The translations under genes and the position numbers were made by a program. From the NCBI GenBank assembly GCA_028622995.1, contig JAJQJQ010000054.1, positions 186,001 to 250,000 of the forward strand: a DNA stretch of 64,000 nt, given 5' to 3'. A model generated the notes under the pieces. It worked only from the letters and a program-made list of their open reading frames with translations, was not told the origin of the DNA and did not search any database. Below, piece by piece: positions 12,880 through 26,238 of this stretch (the stretch's first letter is position 1; every line of letters begins with the position of its first letter). The stretch is from Panagrolaimus kolymaensis. Taxonomy: Eukaryota > Nematoda > Chromadorea > Rhabditida > Panagrolaimidae.

Positions 12880-15800
12880 ATGATGCTTCCAATAACAAAA
12901 CCATCAAGATTTTCTGAAAGCTTGAGATCATTTATTTCCTATAAAAAAGGAAAAACTATAACAAAAAATAGTTTTTTTGATTTAATTAATTTTAATGGAT
13001 CCGCTAACATATTTATGATGCTTCCAATAACAAAACCATCAAGATTTTCTGAAAGCTTGAGGTCGTTTATTTCCTATAAAAAAGGAAAAACTATAACAAA
13101 AAATAATTTTTTTGATTTAATAAATTTTAATGGATCCGCTAACATATTTATGATGCTTCCAATAACAAAACGATCAAGATTTTCTGAAAGCTTGAGGTCG
13201 TTTATTTCCTATAAAAAAGGAAAAACTATAACAAAAAATAATTTTTTTGATTTAATAAATTTTAATGGATCCGCTAACATATTTATGATGCTTCCATAAA
13301 CAAAACGATCAAGATTTTCTGAAAGCTTGAGGTCGTTTATTTCCTATAAAAAAGGAAAAACTATTACAAAAAATAATTTTTTTGATTTAATAAATTTTAA
13401 TGGATCCGCTAACATATTTATGATGCTTCCATAAACAAAACGATCAAGATTTTCTGAAAGCTTGAGGTCGTTTATTTCCTATAAAAAAGGAAAAACTATA
13501 ACAAAAAATAATTTTTTTGATTTAATAAATTTTAATGGATCCGCTAACATATTTATGATGCTTCCAATAACAAAACGATCAAGATTTTCTGAAAGCTTGA
13601 GGTCGTTTATTTCCTATAAAAAAGGAAAAACTATAACAAAAAATAATTTTTTTGATTTAATAAATTTTAATGGATCCGCTAACATATTTATGATGCTTCC
13701 AATAACAAAACGATCAAGATTTTCTGAAAGCTTGAGGTCGTTTATTTCCTATAAAAAAGGAAAAACTATAACAAAAAATAATTTTTTTGATTTAATAAAT
13801 TTTAATGGATCCGCTAACATATTTATGATGCTTCCAATAACAAAACGATCAAGATTTTCTGAAAGCTTGAGGTCGTTTATTTCCTATAAAAAAGGAAAAA
13901 CTATAACAAAAAATAATTTTTTTGATTTAATAAATTTTAATGGATCCGCTAACATATTTATGATGCTTCCATAAACAAAACGATCAAGATTTTCTGAAAG
14001 CTTGAGGTCGTTTATTTCCTATAAAAAAGGAAAAACTATTACAAAAAATAATTTTTTTGATTTAATAAATTTTAATGGATCCGCTAACATATTTATGATG
14101 CTTCCATAAACAAAACGATCAAGATTTTCTGAAAGCTTGAGGTCATTTATTTCCTATAAAAAAGGAAAAACTATAACAAAAAATAATTTTTTTGATTTAA
14201 TAAATTTTAATGGATCCGCTAACATATTTATGATGCTTCCATAAACAAAACGATCAAGATTTTCTGAAAGCTTGAGGTCGTTTATTTCCTATAAAAAAGG
14301 AAAAACTATTACAAAAAATAATTTTTTTGATTTAATAAATATTAATGGATCCGCTAACATATTTATGATGCTTCCAATAACAAAACCATCAAGATTTTCT
14401 GAAAGCTTGAGGTCGTTTATTTCCTATAAAAAAGGAAAAACTATTACAAAAAATAATTTTTTTGATTTAATAAATATTAATGGATCCGCTAACATATTTA
14501 TGATGCTTCCAATAACAAAACCATCAAGATTTTCTGAAAGCTTAAGGTCGTTTATTTCCTATAAAAAAGGAAAAACTATAACAAAAAATAATTTTTTTGA
14601 TTTAATAAATTTTAATGGATCCGCTAACATATTTATGATGCTTCCAATAACAAAACCATCAAGATTTTCTGAAAGCTTAAAGTCGTTTATTTCCTATAAA
14701 AAAGGAAAAACTATAACAAAAAATAATTTTTTTGATTTAATAAATTTTAATGGATCCGCTAACATATTTATGATGCTTCCAATAACAAAACGATCAAGAT
14801 TTTCTGAAAGCTTGAGGTCGTTTATTTCCTATAAAAAAGGAAAAACTATAACAAAAAATAATTTTTTTGATTTAATAAATTTTAATGGATCCGCTAACAT
14901 ATTTATGATGCTTCCAATAACAAAACGATCAAGATTTTCTGAAAGCTTGAGGTCGTTTATTTCCTATAAAAAAGGAAAAACTATAACAAAAAATAATTTT
15001 TTTGATTTAATAAATTTTAATGGATCCGCTAACATATTTATGATGCTTCCAATAACAAAACCATCAAGATTTTCTGAAAGCTTAAAGTCGTTTATTTCCT
15101 ATAAAAAAGGAAAAACTATAACAAAAAATAATTTTTTTGATTTAATAAATTTTAATGGATCCGCTAACATATTTATGATGCTTCCAATAACAAAACGATC
15201 AAGATTTTCTGAAAGCTTGAGGTCGTTTATTTCCTATAAAAAAGGAAAAACTTTAACAAAAAATAATTTTTTTGATTTAATAAATTTTAATGGATCCGCT
15301 AACATATTTATGATGCTTCCAATAACAAAACGATCAAGATTTTCTGAAAGCTTGAGGTCATTTATTTCCTATAAAAAAGGAAAAACTATAACAAAAAATA
15401 ATTTTTTTGATTTAATAAATTTTAATGGATCCGCTAACATATTTATCATGCTTCCAATAACAAAACGATCAAGATTTTCTGAAAGCTTAAAGTCGTTTAT
15501 TTCCTATAAAAAAGGAAAAACTATAACAAAAAATAATTTTTTTGATTTAATAAATTTTAATGGATCCGCTAACATATTTATGATGCTTCCAATAACAAAA
15601 CGATCAAGATTTTCTGAAAGCTTGAGGTCATTTATTTCCTATAAAAAAGGAAAAACTATAACAAAAAATAATTTTTTTGATTTAATAAATTTTAATGGAT
15701 CCGCTAACATATTTATCATGCTTCCAATAACAAAACGATCAAGATTTTCTGAAAGCTTGAGGTCGTTTATTTCCTATAAAAAAGGAAAAACTATTACAAA

Positions 15801-17064
15801 AAATAATTTTTTTGATTTAATAAATTTTAATGGATCCGCTAACATATTTATGATGCTTCCATAAACAAAACGATCAAGATTTTCTGAAAGCTTGAGGTCG
15901 TTTATTTCCTATAAAAAAGGAAAAACTATTACAAAAAATAATTTTTTTGATTTAATAAATTTTAATGGATCCGCTAACATATTTATGATGCTTCCATAAA
16001 CAAAACGATCAAGATTTTCTGAAAGCTTGAGGTCGTTTATTTCCTATAAAAAAGGAAAAACTATTACAAAAAATAATTTTTTTGATTTAATAAATTTTAA
16101 TGGATCCGCTAACATATTTATGATGCTTCCATAAACAAAACGATCAAGATTTTCTGAAAGCTTGAGGTCGTTTATTTCCTATAAAAAAGGAAAAACTATA
16201 ACAAAAAATAATTTTTTTGATTTAATAAATTTTAATGGATCCGCTAACATATTTATGATGCTTCCAATAACAAAACCATCAAGATTTTCTGAAAGCTTAA
16301 GGTCGTTTATTTCCTATAAAAAAGGAAAAACTATAACAAAAAATAATTTTTTTGATTTAATAAATTTTAATGGATCCGCTAACATATTTATGATGCTTCC
16401 AATAACAAAACCATCAAGATTTTCTGAAAGCTTAAGGTCGTTTATTTCCTATAAAAAAGGAAAAACTATAACAAAAAATAATTTTTTTGATTTAATAAAT
16501 TTTAATGGATCCGCTAACATATTTATGATGCTTCCATAAACAAAACGATCAAGATTTTCTGAAAGCTGGAGGTCGTTTATTTCCTATCAAAAAGGAAAAA
16601 CTATTACAAAAAATAATTTTTTTGATTTAATAAATTTTAATGGATCCGCTAACATATTTATGATGCTTCCAATAACAAAACCATCAAGATTTTCTGAAAG
16701 CTTAAGGTCGTTTATTTCCTATAAAAAAGGAAAAACTATAACAAAAAATAATTTTTTTGATTTAATAAATTTTAATGGATCCGCTAACATATTTATGATG
16801 CTTCCAATAACAAAACGATCAAGATTTTCTGAAAGCTTGAGGTCATTTATTTCCTATAAAAAAGGAAAAACTATAACAAAAAATAATTTTTTTGATTTAA
16901 TAAATTTTAATGGATCCGCTAACATATTTATGATGCTTCCATAAACAAAACGATCAAGATTTTCTGAAAGCTTGAGGTCGTTTATTTCCTATAAAAAAGG
17001 AAAAACTATTACAAAAAATAATTTTTTTGATTTAATAAATTTTAATGGATCCGCTAACATATTT

Positions 17065-17874
17065 ATGATGCTTCCATAAACAAAACGATCAAGATTTTCT
17101 GAAAGCTTGAGGTCGTTTATTTCCTATAAAAAAGGAAAAACTATTACAAAAAATAATTTTTTTGATTTAATAAATTTTAATGGATCCGCTAACATATTTA
17201 TGATGCTTCCAATAACAAAACCATCAAGATTTTCTGAAAGCTTAAGGTCGTTTATTTCCTATAAAAAAGGAAAAACTATAACAAAAAATAATTTTTTTGA
17301 TTTAATAAATTTTAATGGATCCGCTAACATATTTATGATGCTTCCATAAACAAAACGATCAAGATTTTCTGAAAGCTTGAGGTCGTTTATTTCCTATAAA
17401 AAAGGAAAAACTATTACAAAAAATAATTTTTTTGATTTAATAAATTTTAATGGATCCGCTAACATATTTATGATGCTTCCAATAACAAAACCATCAAGAT
17501 TTTCTGAAAGCTTGAGGTCGTTTATTTCCTATAAAAAAGGAAAAACTATAACAAAAAATAATTTTTTTGATTTAATAAATTTTAATGGATCCGCTAACAT
17601 ATTTATGATGCTTCCATAAACAAAACGATCAAGATTTTCTGAAAGCTTGAGGTCGTTTATTTCCTATAAAAAAGGAAAAACTATTACAAAAAATAATTTT
17701 TTTGATTTAATAAATTTTAATGGATCCGCTAACATATTTATGATGCTTCCAATAACAAAACCATCAAGATTTTCTGAAAGCTTGAGGTCGTTTATTTCCT
17801 ATAAAAAAGGAAAAACTATAACAAAAAATAATTTTTTTGATTTAATAAATTTTAATGGATCCGCTAACATATTT
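17065..17874 (+). repeat. 270-bp dimer repeat, three copies
   Basis: Stop monomer followed by Pro-type monomer, with copies starting at 17065, 17335 and 17605. The first copy has TTA at codon 15 of its Pro-type monomer; the other two have TTG. A fourth, modified copy begins at 17875 but is followed by an Arg-type monomer before the next stop. Confidence 0.85.
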
Positions 17875-19089
17875 ATGATGCTTCCATAAACAAAACGATC
17901 AAGATTTTCTGAAAGCTTGAGGTCGTTTATTTCCTATAAAAAAGGAAAAACTATTACAAAAAATAATTTTTTTGATTTAATAAATTTTAATGGATCCGCT
18001 AACATATTTATGATGCTTCCAATAACAAAACCATCAAGATTTTCTGAAAGCTTGAGGTCGTTTATTTCCTATAAAAAAGGAAAAACTATAACAAAAAATA
18101 ATTTTTTTGATTTAATAAATTTTAATGGATCCGCTAACATATTTATGATGCTTCCAATAACAAAACGATCAAGATTTTCTGAAAGCTTGAGGTCATTTAT
18201 TTCCTATAAAAAAGGAAAAACTATAACAAAAAATAATTTTTTTGATTTAATAAATTTTAATGGATCCGCTAACATATTTATGATGCTTCCATAAACAAAA
18301 CGATCAAGATTTTCTGAAAGCTTGAGGTCGTTTATTTCCTATAAAAAAGGAAAAACTATTACAAAAAATAATTTTTTTGATTTAATAAATTTTAATGGAT
18401 CCGCTAACATATTTATGATGCTTCCATAAACAAAACGATCAAGATTTTCTGAAAGCTTGAGGTCGTTTATTTCCTATAAAAAAGGAAAAACTATAACAAA
18501 AAATAATTTTTTTGATTTAATAAATTTTAATGGATCCGCTAACATATTTATGATGCTTCCAATAACAAAACCATCAAGATTTTCTGAAAGCTTAAGGTCG
18601 TTTATTTCCTATAAAAAAGGAAAAACTATAACAAAAAATACTTTTTTTGATTTAATAAATTTTAATGGATCCGCTAACATATTTATGATGCTTCCAATAA
18701 CAAAACCATCAAGATTTTCTGAAAGCTTAAGGTCGTTTATTTCCTATAAAAAAGGAAAAACTATAACAAAAAATAATTTTTTTGATTTAATAAATTTTAA
18801 TGGATCCGCTAACATATTTATGATGCTTCCATAAACAAAACGATCAAGATTTTCTGAAAGCTTGAGGTCGTTTATTTCCTATAAAAAAGGAAAAACTATT
18901 ACAAAAAATAATTTTTTTGATTTAATAAATTTTAATGGATCCGCTAACATATTTATGATGCTTCCAATAACAAAACCATCAAGATTTTCTGAAAGCTTAA
19001 GGTCGTTTATTTCCTATAAAAAAGGAAAAACTATAACAAAAAATACTTTTTTTGATTTAATAAATTTTAATGGATCCGCTAACATATTT

Positions 19090-19764
19090 ATGATGCTTCC
19101 ATAAACAAAACGATCAAGATTTTCTGAAAGCTTGAGGTCATTTATTTCCTATAAAAAAGGAAAAACTATAACAAAAAATAATTTTTTTGATTTAATAAAT
19201 TTTAATGGATCCGCTAACATATTTATGATGCTTCCAATAACAAAACGATCAAGATTTTCTGAAAACTTGAGGTCGTTTATTTCCTATAAAAAAGGAAAAA
19301 CTATAACAAAAAATAATTTTTTTGATTTAATAAATTTTAATGGATCCGCTAACATATTTATGATGCTTCCAATAACAAAACGATCAAGATTTTCTGAAAG
19401 CTTGAGGTCGTTTATTTCCTATAAAAAAGGAAAAACTATTACAAAAAATAATTTTTTTGATTTAATAAATTTTAATGGATCAGCTAACATATTTATGATG
19501 CTTCCATAAACAAAACGATCAAGATTTTCTGAAAGCTTGAGGTCGTTTATTTCCTATAAAAAAGGAAAAACTATAACAAAAAATAATTTTTTTGATTTAA
19601 TAAATTTTAATGGATCCGCTAACATATTTATGATGCTTCCAATAACAAAACCATCAAGATTTTCTGAAAGCTTGAGGTCGTTTATTTCCTATAAAAAAGG
19701 AAAAACTATTACAAAAAATAATTTTTTTGATTTAATAAATTTTAATGGATCCGCTAACATATTT
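19090..19764 (+). repeat. Five-monomer segment repeated at 22600-23274
   Basis: The order is stop with TCA at codon 17; Arg-type with AAC at codon 14; Arg-type with BamHI lost (GGATCA at 19477-19482); stop; Pro-type. The same order and the same rare marks occur at 22600-23274, 3,510 bp (26 monomers) away, including GGATCA at 22987-22992. Downstream the two copies diverge in monomer order, although both keep monomers with ACC before codon 27. Confidence 0.85.
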
Positions 19765-21654
19765 ATGATGCTTCCAATAACAAAACGATCAAGATTTTCT
19801 GAAAGCTTGAGGTCGTTTATTTCCTATAAAAAAGGAAAAACCATAACAAAAAATAATTTTTTTGATTTAATAAATTTTAATGGATCCGCTAACATATTTA
19901 TGATGCTTCCAATAACAAAACCATCAAGATTTTCTGAAAGCTTGAGGTCATTTATTTCCTATAAAAAAGGAAAAACTATTACAAAAAATAATTTTTTTGA
20001 TTTAATAAATTTTAATGGATCCGCTAACATATTTATGATGCTTCCAATAACAAAACGATCAAGATTTTCTGAAAGCTTGAGGTCGTTTATTTCCTATAAA
20101 AAAGGAAAAACTATTACAAAAAATAATTTTTTTGATTTAATAAATTTTAATGGATCCGCTAACATATTTATGATGCTTCCAATAACAAAACGATCAAGAT
20201 TTTCTGAAAGCTTGAGGTCGTTTATTTCCTATAAAAAAGGAAAAACCATAACAAAAAATAATTTTTTTGATTTAATAAATTTTAATGGATCCGCTAACAT
20301 ATTTATGATGCTTCCAATAACAAAACGATCAAGATTTTCTGAAAGCTTGAGGTCGTTTATTTCCTATAAAAAAGGAAAAACTATTACAAAAAATAATTTT
20401 TTTGATTTAATAAATTTTAATGGATCAGCTAACATATTTATGATGCTTCCATAAACAAAACGATCAAGATTTTCTGAAAGCTTGAGGTCGTTTATTTCCT
20501 ATAAAAAAGGAAAAACTATAACAAAAAATAATTTTTTTGATTTAATAAATTTTAATGGATCCGCTAACATATTTATGATGCTTCCAATAACAAAACCATC
20601 AAGATTTTCTGAAAGCTTGAGGTCGTTTATTTCCTATAAAAAAGGAAAAACTATTACAAAAAATAATTTTTTTGATTTAATAAATTTTAATGGATCCGCT
20701 AACATATTTATGATGCTTCCAATAACAAAACGATCAAGATTTTCTGAAAGCTTGAGGTCGTTTATTTCCTATAAAAAAGGAAAAACCATTACAAAAAATA
20801 ATTTTTTTGATTTAATAAATTTTAATGGATCCGCTAACATATTTATGATGCTTCCAATAACAAAACCATCAAGATTTTCTGAAAGCTTGAGGTCATTTAT
20901 TTCCTATAAAAAAGGAAAAACTATTACAAAAAATAATTTTTTTGATTTAATAAATTTTAATGGATCCGCTAACATATTTATGATGCTTCCAATAACAAAA
21001 CGATCAAGATTTTCTGAAAGCTTGAGGTCGTTTATTTCCTATAAAAAAGGAAAAACTATTACAAAAAATAATTTTTTTGATTTAATAAATTTTAATGGAT
21101 CCGCTAACATATTTATGATGCTTCCAATAACAAAACGATCAAGATTTTCTGAAAGCTTGAGGTCATTTATTTCCTATAAAAAAGGAAAAACTATAACAAA
21201 AAATAATTTTTTTGATTTAATAAATTTTAATGGATCCGCTAACATATTTATGATGCTTCCAATAACAAAACCATCAAGATTTTCTGAAAGCTTGAGGTCA
21301 TTTATTTCCTATAAAAAAGGAAAAACTATAACAAAAAATACTTTTTTTGATTTAATAAATTTTAATGGATCCGCTAACATATTTATGATGCTTCCAATAA
21401 CAAAACCATCAAGATTTTCTGAAAGCTTAAGGTCGTTTATTTCCTATAAAAAAGGAAAAACTATAACAAAAAATACTTTTTTTGATTTAATAAATTTTAA
21501 TGGATCCGCTAACATATTTATGATGCTTCCATAAACAAAACGATCAAGATTTTCTGAAAGCTTGAGGTCATTTATTTCCTATAAAAAAGGAAAAACTATA
21601 ACAAAAAATAATTTTTTTGATTTAATAAATTTTAATGGATCCGCTAACATATTT

Positions 21655-22194
21655 ATGATGCTTCCAATAACAAAACGATCAAGATTTTCTGAAAACTTGA
21701 GGTCGTTTATTTCCTATAAAAAAGGAAAAACTATAACAAAAAATAATTTTTTTGATTTAATAAATTTTAATGGATCCGCTAACATATTTATGATGCTTCC
21801 AATAACAAAACCATCAAGATTTTCTGAAAGCTTGAGGTCATTTATTTCCTATAAAAAAGGAAAAACTATAACAAAAAATACTTTTTTTGATTTAATAAAT
21901 TTTAATGGATCCGCTAACATATTTATGATGCTTCCAATAACAAAACGATCAAGATTTTCTGAAAACTTGAGGTCGTTTATTTCCTATAAAAAAGGAAAAA
22001 CTATAACAAAAAATAATTTTTTTGATTTAATAAATTTTAATGGATCCGCTAACATATTTATGATGCTTCCAATAACAAAACCATCAAGATTTTCTGAAAG
22101 CTTGAGGTCATTTATTTCCTATAAAAAAGGAAAAACTATAACAAAAAATACTTTTTTTGATTTAATAAATTTTAATGGATCCGCTAACATATTT
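21655..22194 (+). repeat. 270-bp dimer duplicated: AAC-type plus ACT-type
   Basis: Two tandem copies (21655-21924 and 21925-22194) of an Arg-type monomer with AAC at codon 14, followed by a Pro-type monomer with TCA at codon 17 and ACT at codon 31. It shows a local doubling event inside the 21520-22599 segment. Confidence 0.82.
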
Positions 22195-24354
22195 ATGATG
22201 CTTCCAATAACAAAACGATCAAGATTTTCTGAAAGCTTGAGGTCATTTATTTCCTATAAAAAAGGAAAAACTATAACAAAAAATAATTTTTTTGATTTAA
22301 TAAATTTTAATGGATCCGCTAACATATTTATGATGCTTCCAATAACAAAACGATCAAGATTTTCTGAAAACTTGAGGTCGTTTATTTCCTATAAAAAAGG
22401 AAAAACTATAACAAAAAATACTTTTTTTGATTTAATAAATTTTAATGGATCCGCTAACATATTTATGATGCTTCCAATAACAAAACCATCAAGATTTTCT
22501 GAAAGCTTAAGGTCGTTTATTTCCTATAAAAAAGGAAAAACTATAACAAAAAATACTTTTTTTGATTTAATAAATTTTAATGGATCCGCTAACATATTTA
22601 TGATGCTTCCATAAACAAAACGATCAAGATTTTCTGAAAGCTTGAGGTCATTTATTTCCTATAAAAAAGGAAAAACTATAACAAAAAATAATTTTTTTGA
22701 TTTAATAAATTTTAATGGATCCGCTAACATATTTATGATGCTTCCAATAACAAAACGATCAAGATTTTCTGAAAACTTGAGGTCGTTTATTTCCTATAAA
22801 AAAGGAAAAACTATAACAAAAAATAATTTTTTTGATTTAATAAATTTTAATGGATCCGCTAACATATTTATGATGCTTCCAATAACAAAACGATCAAGAT
22901 TTTCTGAAAGCTTGAGGTCGTTTATTTCCTATAAAAAAGGAAAAACTATTACAAAAAATAATTTTTTTGATTTAATAAATTTTAATGGATCAGCTAACAT
23001 ATTTATGATGCTTCCATAAACAAAACGATCAAGATTTTCTGAAAGCTTGAGGTCGTTTATTTCCTATAAAAAAGGAAAAACTATAACAAAAAATAATTTT
23101 TTTGATTTAATAAATTTTAATGGATCCGCTAACATATTTATGATGCTTCCAATAACAAAACCATCAAGATTTTCTGAAAGCTTGAGGTCGTTTATTTCCA
23201 ATAAAAAAGGAAAAACTATTACAAAAAATAATTTTTTTGATTTAATAAATTTTAATGGATCCGCTAACATATTTATGATGCTTCCAATAACAAAACGATC
23301 AAGATTTTCTGAAAGCTTGAGGTCGTTTATTTCCTATAAAAAAGGAAAAACTATTACAAAAAATAATTTTTTTGATTTAATAAATTTTAATGGATCCGCT
23401 AACATATTTATGATGCTTCCAATAACAAAACGATCAAGATTTTCTGAAAGCTTGAGGTCGTTTATTTCCTATAAAAAAGGAAAAACCATAACAAAAAATA
23501 ATTTTTTTGATTTAATAAATTTTAATGGATCCGCTAACATATTTATGATGCTTCCAATAACAAAACCATCAAGATTTTCTGAAAGCTTGAGGTCGTTTAT
23601 TTCCTATAAAAAAGGAAAAACTATTACAAAAAATAATTTTTTTGATTTAATAAATTTTAATGGATCCGCTAACATATTTATGATGCTTCCAATAACAAAA
23701 CGATCAAGATTTTCTGAAAGCTTGAGGTCGTTTATTTCCTATAAAAAAGGAAAAACTATTACAAAAAATAATTTTTTTGATTTAATAAATTTTAATGGAT
23801 CCGCTAACATATTTATGATGCTTCCAATAACAAAACGATCAAGATTTTCTGAAAGCTTGAGGTCGTTTATTTCCTATAAAAAAGGAAAAACCATAACAAA
23901 AAATAATTTTTTTGATTTAATAAATTTTAATGGATCCGCTAACATATTTATGATGCTTCCAATAACAAAACCATCAAGATTTTCTGAAAGCTTGAGGTCA
24001 TTTATTTCCTATAAAAAAGGAAAAACTATTACAAAAAATAATTTTTTTGATTTAATAAATTTTAATGGATCCGCTAACATATTTATGATGCTTCCAATAA
24101 CAAAACGATCAAGATTTTCTGAAAGCTTGAGGTCGTTTATTTCCTATAAAAAAGGAAAAACTATTACAAAAAATAATTTTTTTGATTTAATAAATTTTAA
24201 TGGATCCGCTAACATATTTATGATGCTTCCAATAACAAAACGATCAAGATTTTCTGAAAGCTTGAGGTCGTTTATTTCCTATAAAAAAGGAAAAACTATA
24301 ACAAAAAATAATTTTTTTGATTTAATAAATTTTAATGGATCCGCTAACATATTT

Positions 24355-25702
24355 ATGATGCTTCCAATAACAAAACGATCAAGATTTTCTGAAAGCTTGA
24401 GGTCGTTTATTTCCTATAAAAAAGGAAAAACTATTACAAAAAATATTTTTTTTGATTTAATAAATTTTAATGGATCCGCTAACATATTTATGATGCTTCC
24501 AATAACAAAACGATCAAGATTTTCTGAAAGCTTGAGGTCGTTTATTTCCTATAAAAAAGGAAAAACTATAACAAAAAATAATTTTTTTGATTTAATAAAT
24601 TTTAATGGATCCGCTAACATATTTATGATGCTTCCAATAACAAAACCATCAAGATTTTCTGAAAGCTTGAGGTCGTTTATTTCATATAAAAAAGGAAAAA
24701 ATATAACAAAAAATAATTTTTTTGATTTAATAAATTTTAATGGATCCGCTAACATATTTATGATGCTTCCAATAACAAAACCATCAAGATTTTCTGAAAG
24801 CTTGAGGTCGTTTATTTCATATAAAAAAGGAAAAACTATAACAAAAAATAATTTTTTTGATTTAATAAATTTTAATGGATCCGCTAACATATTTATGAAG
24901 CTTCCAATAACAAAACCATCAAGATTTTCTGAAAGCTTGAGGTCGTTTATTTCCTATAAAAAAGGAAAAACTAATACAAAAATAATTCTTTTGATTTAAT
25001 AAATTTTAATGGATCCGCTAACATATTTATGATGCTTCCAATAACAAAACGATCAAGATTTTCTGAAAGCTTGAGGTCGTTTATTTCCTATAAAAAAGGA
25101 AAAACTATTACAAAAAATAATTTTTTTGATTTAATAAATTTTAATGGATCCGCTAACATATTTATGATGCTTCCAATAACAAAACGATCAAGATTTTCTG
25201 AAAGCTTGAGGTCGTTTATTTCCTATAAAAAAGGAAAAACTATAACAAAAAATAATTTTTTTGATTTAATAAATTTTAATGGATCCGCTAACATATTTAT
25301 GATGCTTCCAATAACAAAACCATCAAGATTTTCTGAAAGCTTGAGGTCGTTTATTTCATATAAAAAAGGAAAAAATATAACAAAAAATAATTTTTTTGAT
25401 TTAATAAATTTTAATGGATCCGCTAACATATTTATGATGCTTCCAATAACAAAACCATCAAGATTTTCTGAAAGCTTGAGGTCGTTTATTTCATATAAAA
25501 AAGGAAAAACTATAACAAAAAATAATTTTTTTGATTTAATAAATTTTAATGGATCCGCTAACATATTTATGAAGCTTCCAATAACAAAACCATCAAGATT
25601 TTCTGATAGCTTGAGGTCGTTTATTTCCTATAAAAAAGGAAAAACTAATACAAAAATAATTCTTTTGATTTAATAAATTTTAATGGATCCGCTAACATAT
25701 TT
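24355..25702 (+). repeat. 674-bp five-monomer repeat, two tandem copies
   Basis: Copies are 24355-25028 and 25029-25702. Each has four 135-bp monomers and one 134-bp monomer (24895 and 25569). Shared marks are TCATATAAA in place of TCCTATAAA in the third and fourth monomers, AAT at codon 26 in the third, and ATGAAG at the start of the fifth. Differences are ATT at codon 31 in the first copy and GAT at codon 13 in the second. The minus-strand frame is briefly open here because the C-to-A change removes its only stop. Confidence 0.9.
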
Positions 25703-26238
25703 ATGATGCTTCCAATAACAAAACCATCAAGATTTTCTGATAGCTTGAGGTCGTTTATTTCCTATAAAAAAGGAAAAACTAATACAAAAATAATTCTTTT
25801 GATTTAATAAATTTTAATGGATCCGCTAACATATTTATGATGCTTCCAATTACAAAACCATCAAGATTTTCTGAAAGCTTGAGGTCGTTTATTTCCTATA
25901 AAAAAGGAAAAACTAATACAAAAATAATTCTTTTTATTTAATAAATTTTAATGGATCCGCTAACATATTTATGATGCTTCCAATAACAAAACCATCAAGA
26001 TTTTCTGATAGCTTGAGGTCGTTTATTTCCTATAAAAAAGGAAAAACTAATACAAAAATAATTCTTTTGATTTAATAAATTTTAATGGATCCGCTAACAT
26101 ATTTATGAAGCTTCCAATAACAAAACCATCAAGATTTTCTGATAGCTTGAGGTCGTTTATTTCCTATAAAAAAGGAAAAACTAATACAAAAATAATTCTT
26201 TTGATTTAATAAATTTTAATGGATCCGCTAACATATTT
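25703..26238 (+). repeat. Four consecutive 134-bp monomers with GAT at codon 13
   Basis: Monomers start at 25703, 25837, 25971 and 26105. All have AAT at codon 27, the shortened A-run and C in the T-run. Three have GAT rather than GAA at codon 13, which also destroys the HindIII site; the monomer at 25837 keeps GAA and has TTACAAAA in place of ATAACAAAA and TTTATTTA in place of TTGATTTA. The monomer at 26105 begins ATGAAG. Confidence 0.9.

Larger units (their letters stand above)
12880..24894 (+). repeat. Left domain, second part: 89 monomers of 135 bp
   Basis: No length change across 12,015 bp. There are 23 stop-allele monomers, at 13285, 13420, 13960, 14095, 14230, 15850, 15985, 16120, 16525, 16930, 17065, 17335, 17605, 17875, 18280, 18415, 18820, 19090, 19495, 20440, 21520, 22600 and 23005; after 23005 they stop. 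New alleles appear rightward: ACT at codon 31, AAC at codon 14, TCA at codon 17, and ACC before codon 27. The monomer at 16525 has TGG in place of TTG at codon 15 and CAA in place of AAA. Confidence 0.93.

Noticed and set aside
10375..25564. Minus-strand open frames (for example 10375-10581, 23064-23270, 24549-24890, 25223-25564)
   Set aside because: They are antisense shadows of the satellite, opened by single-base changes that remove the one TAG per monomer.
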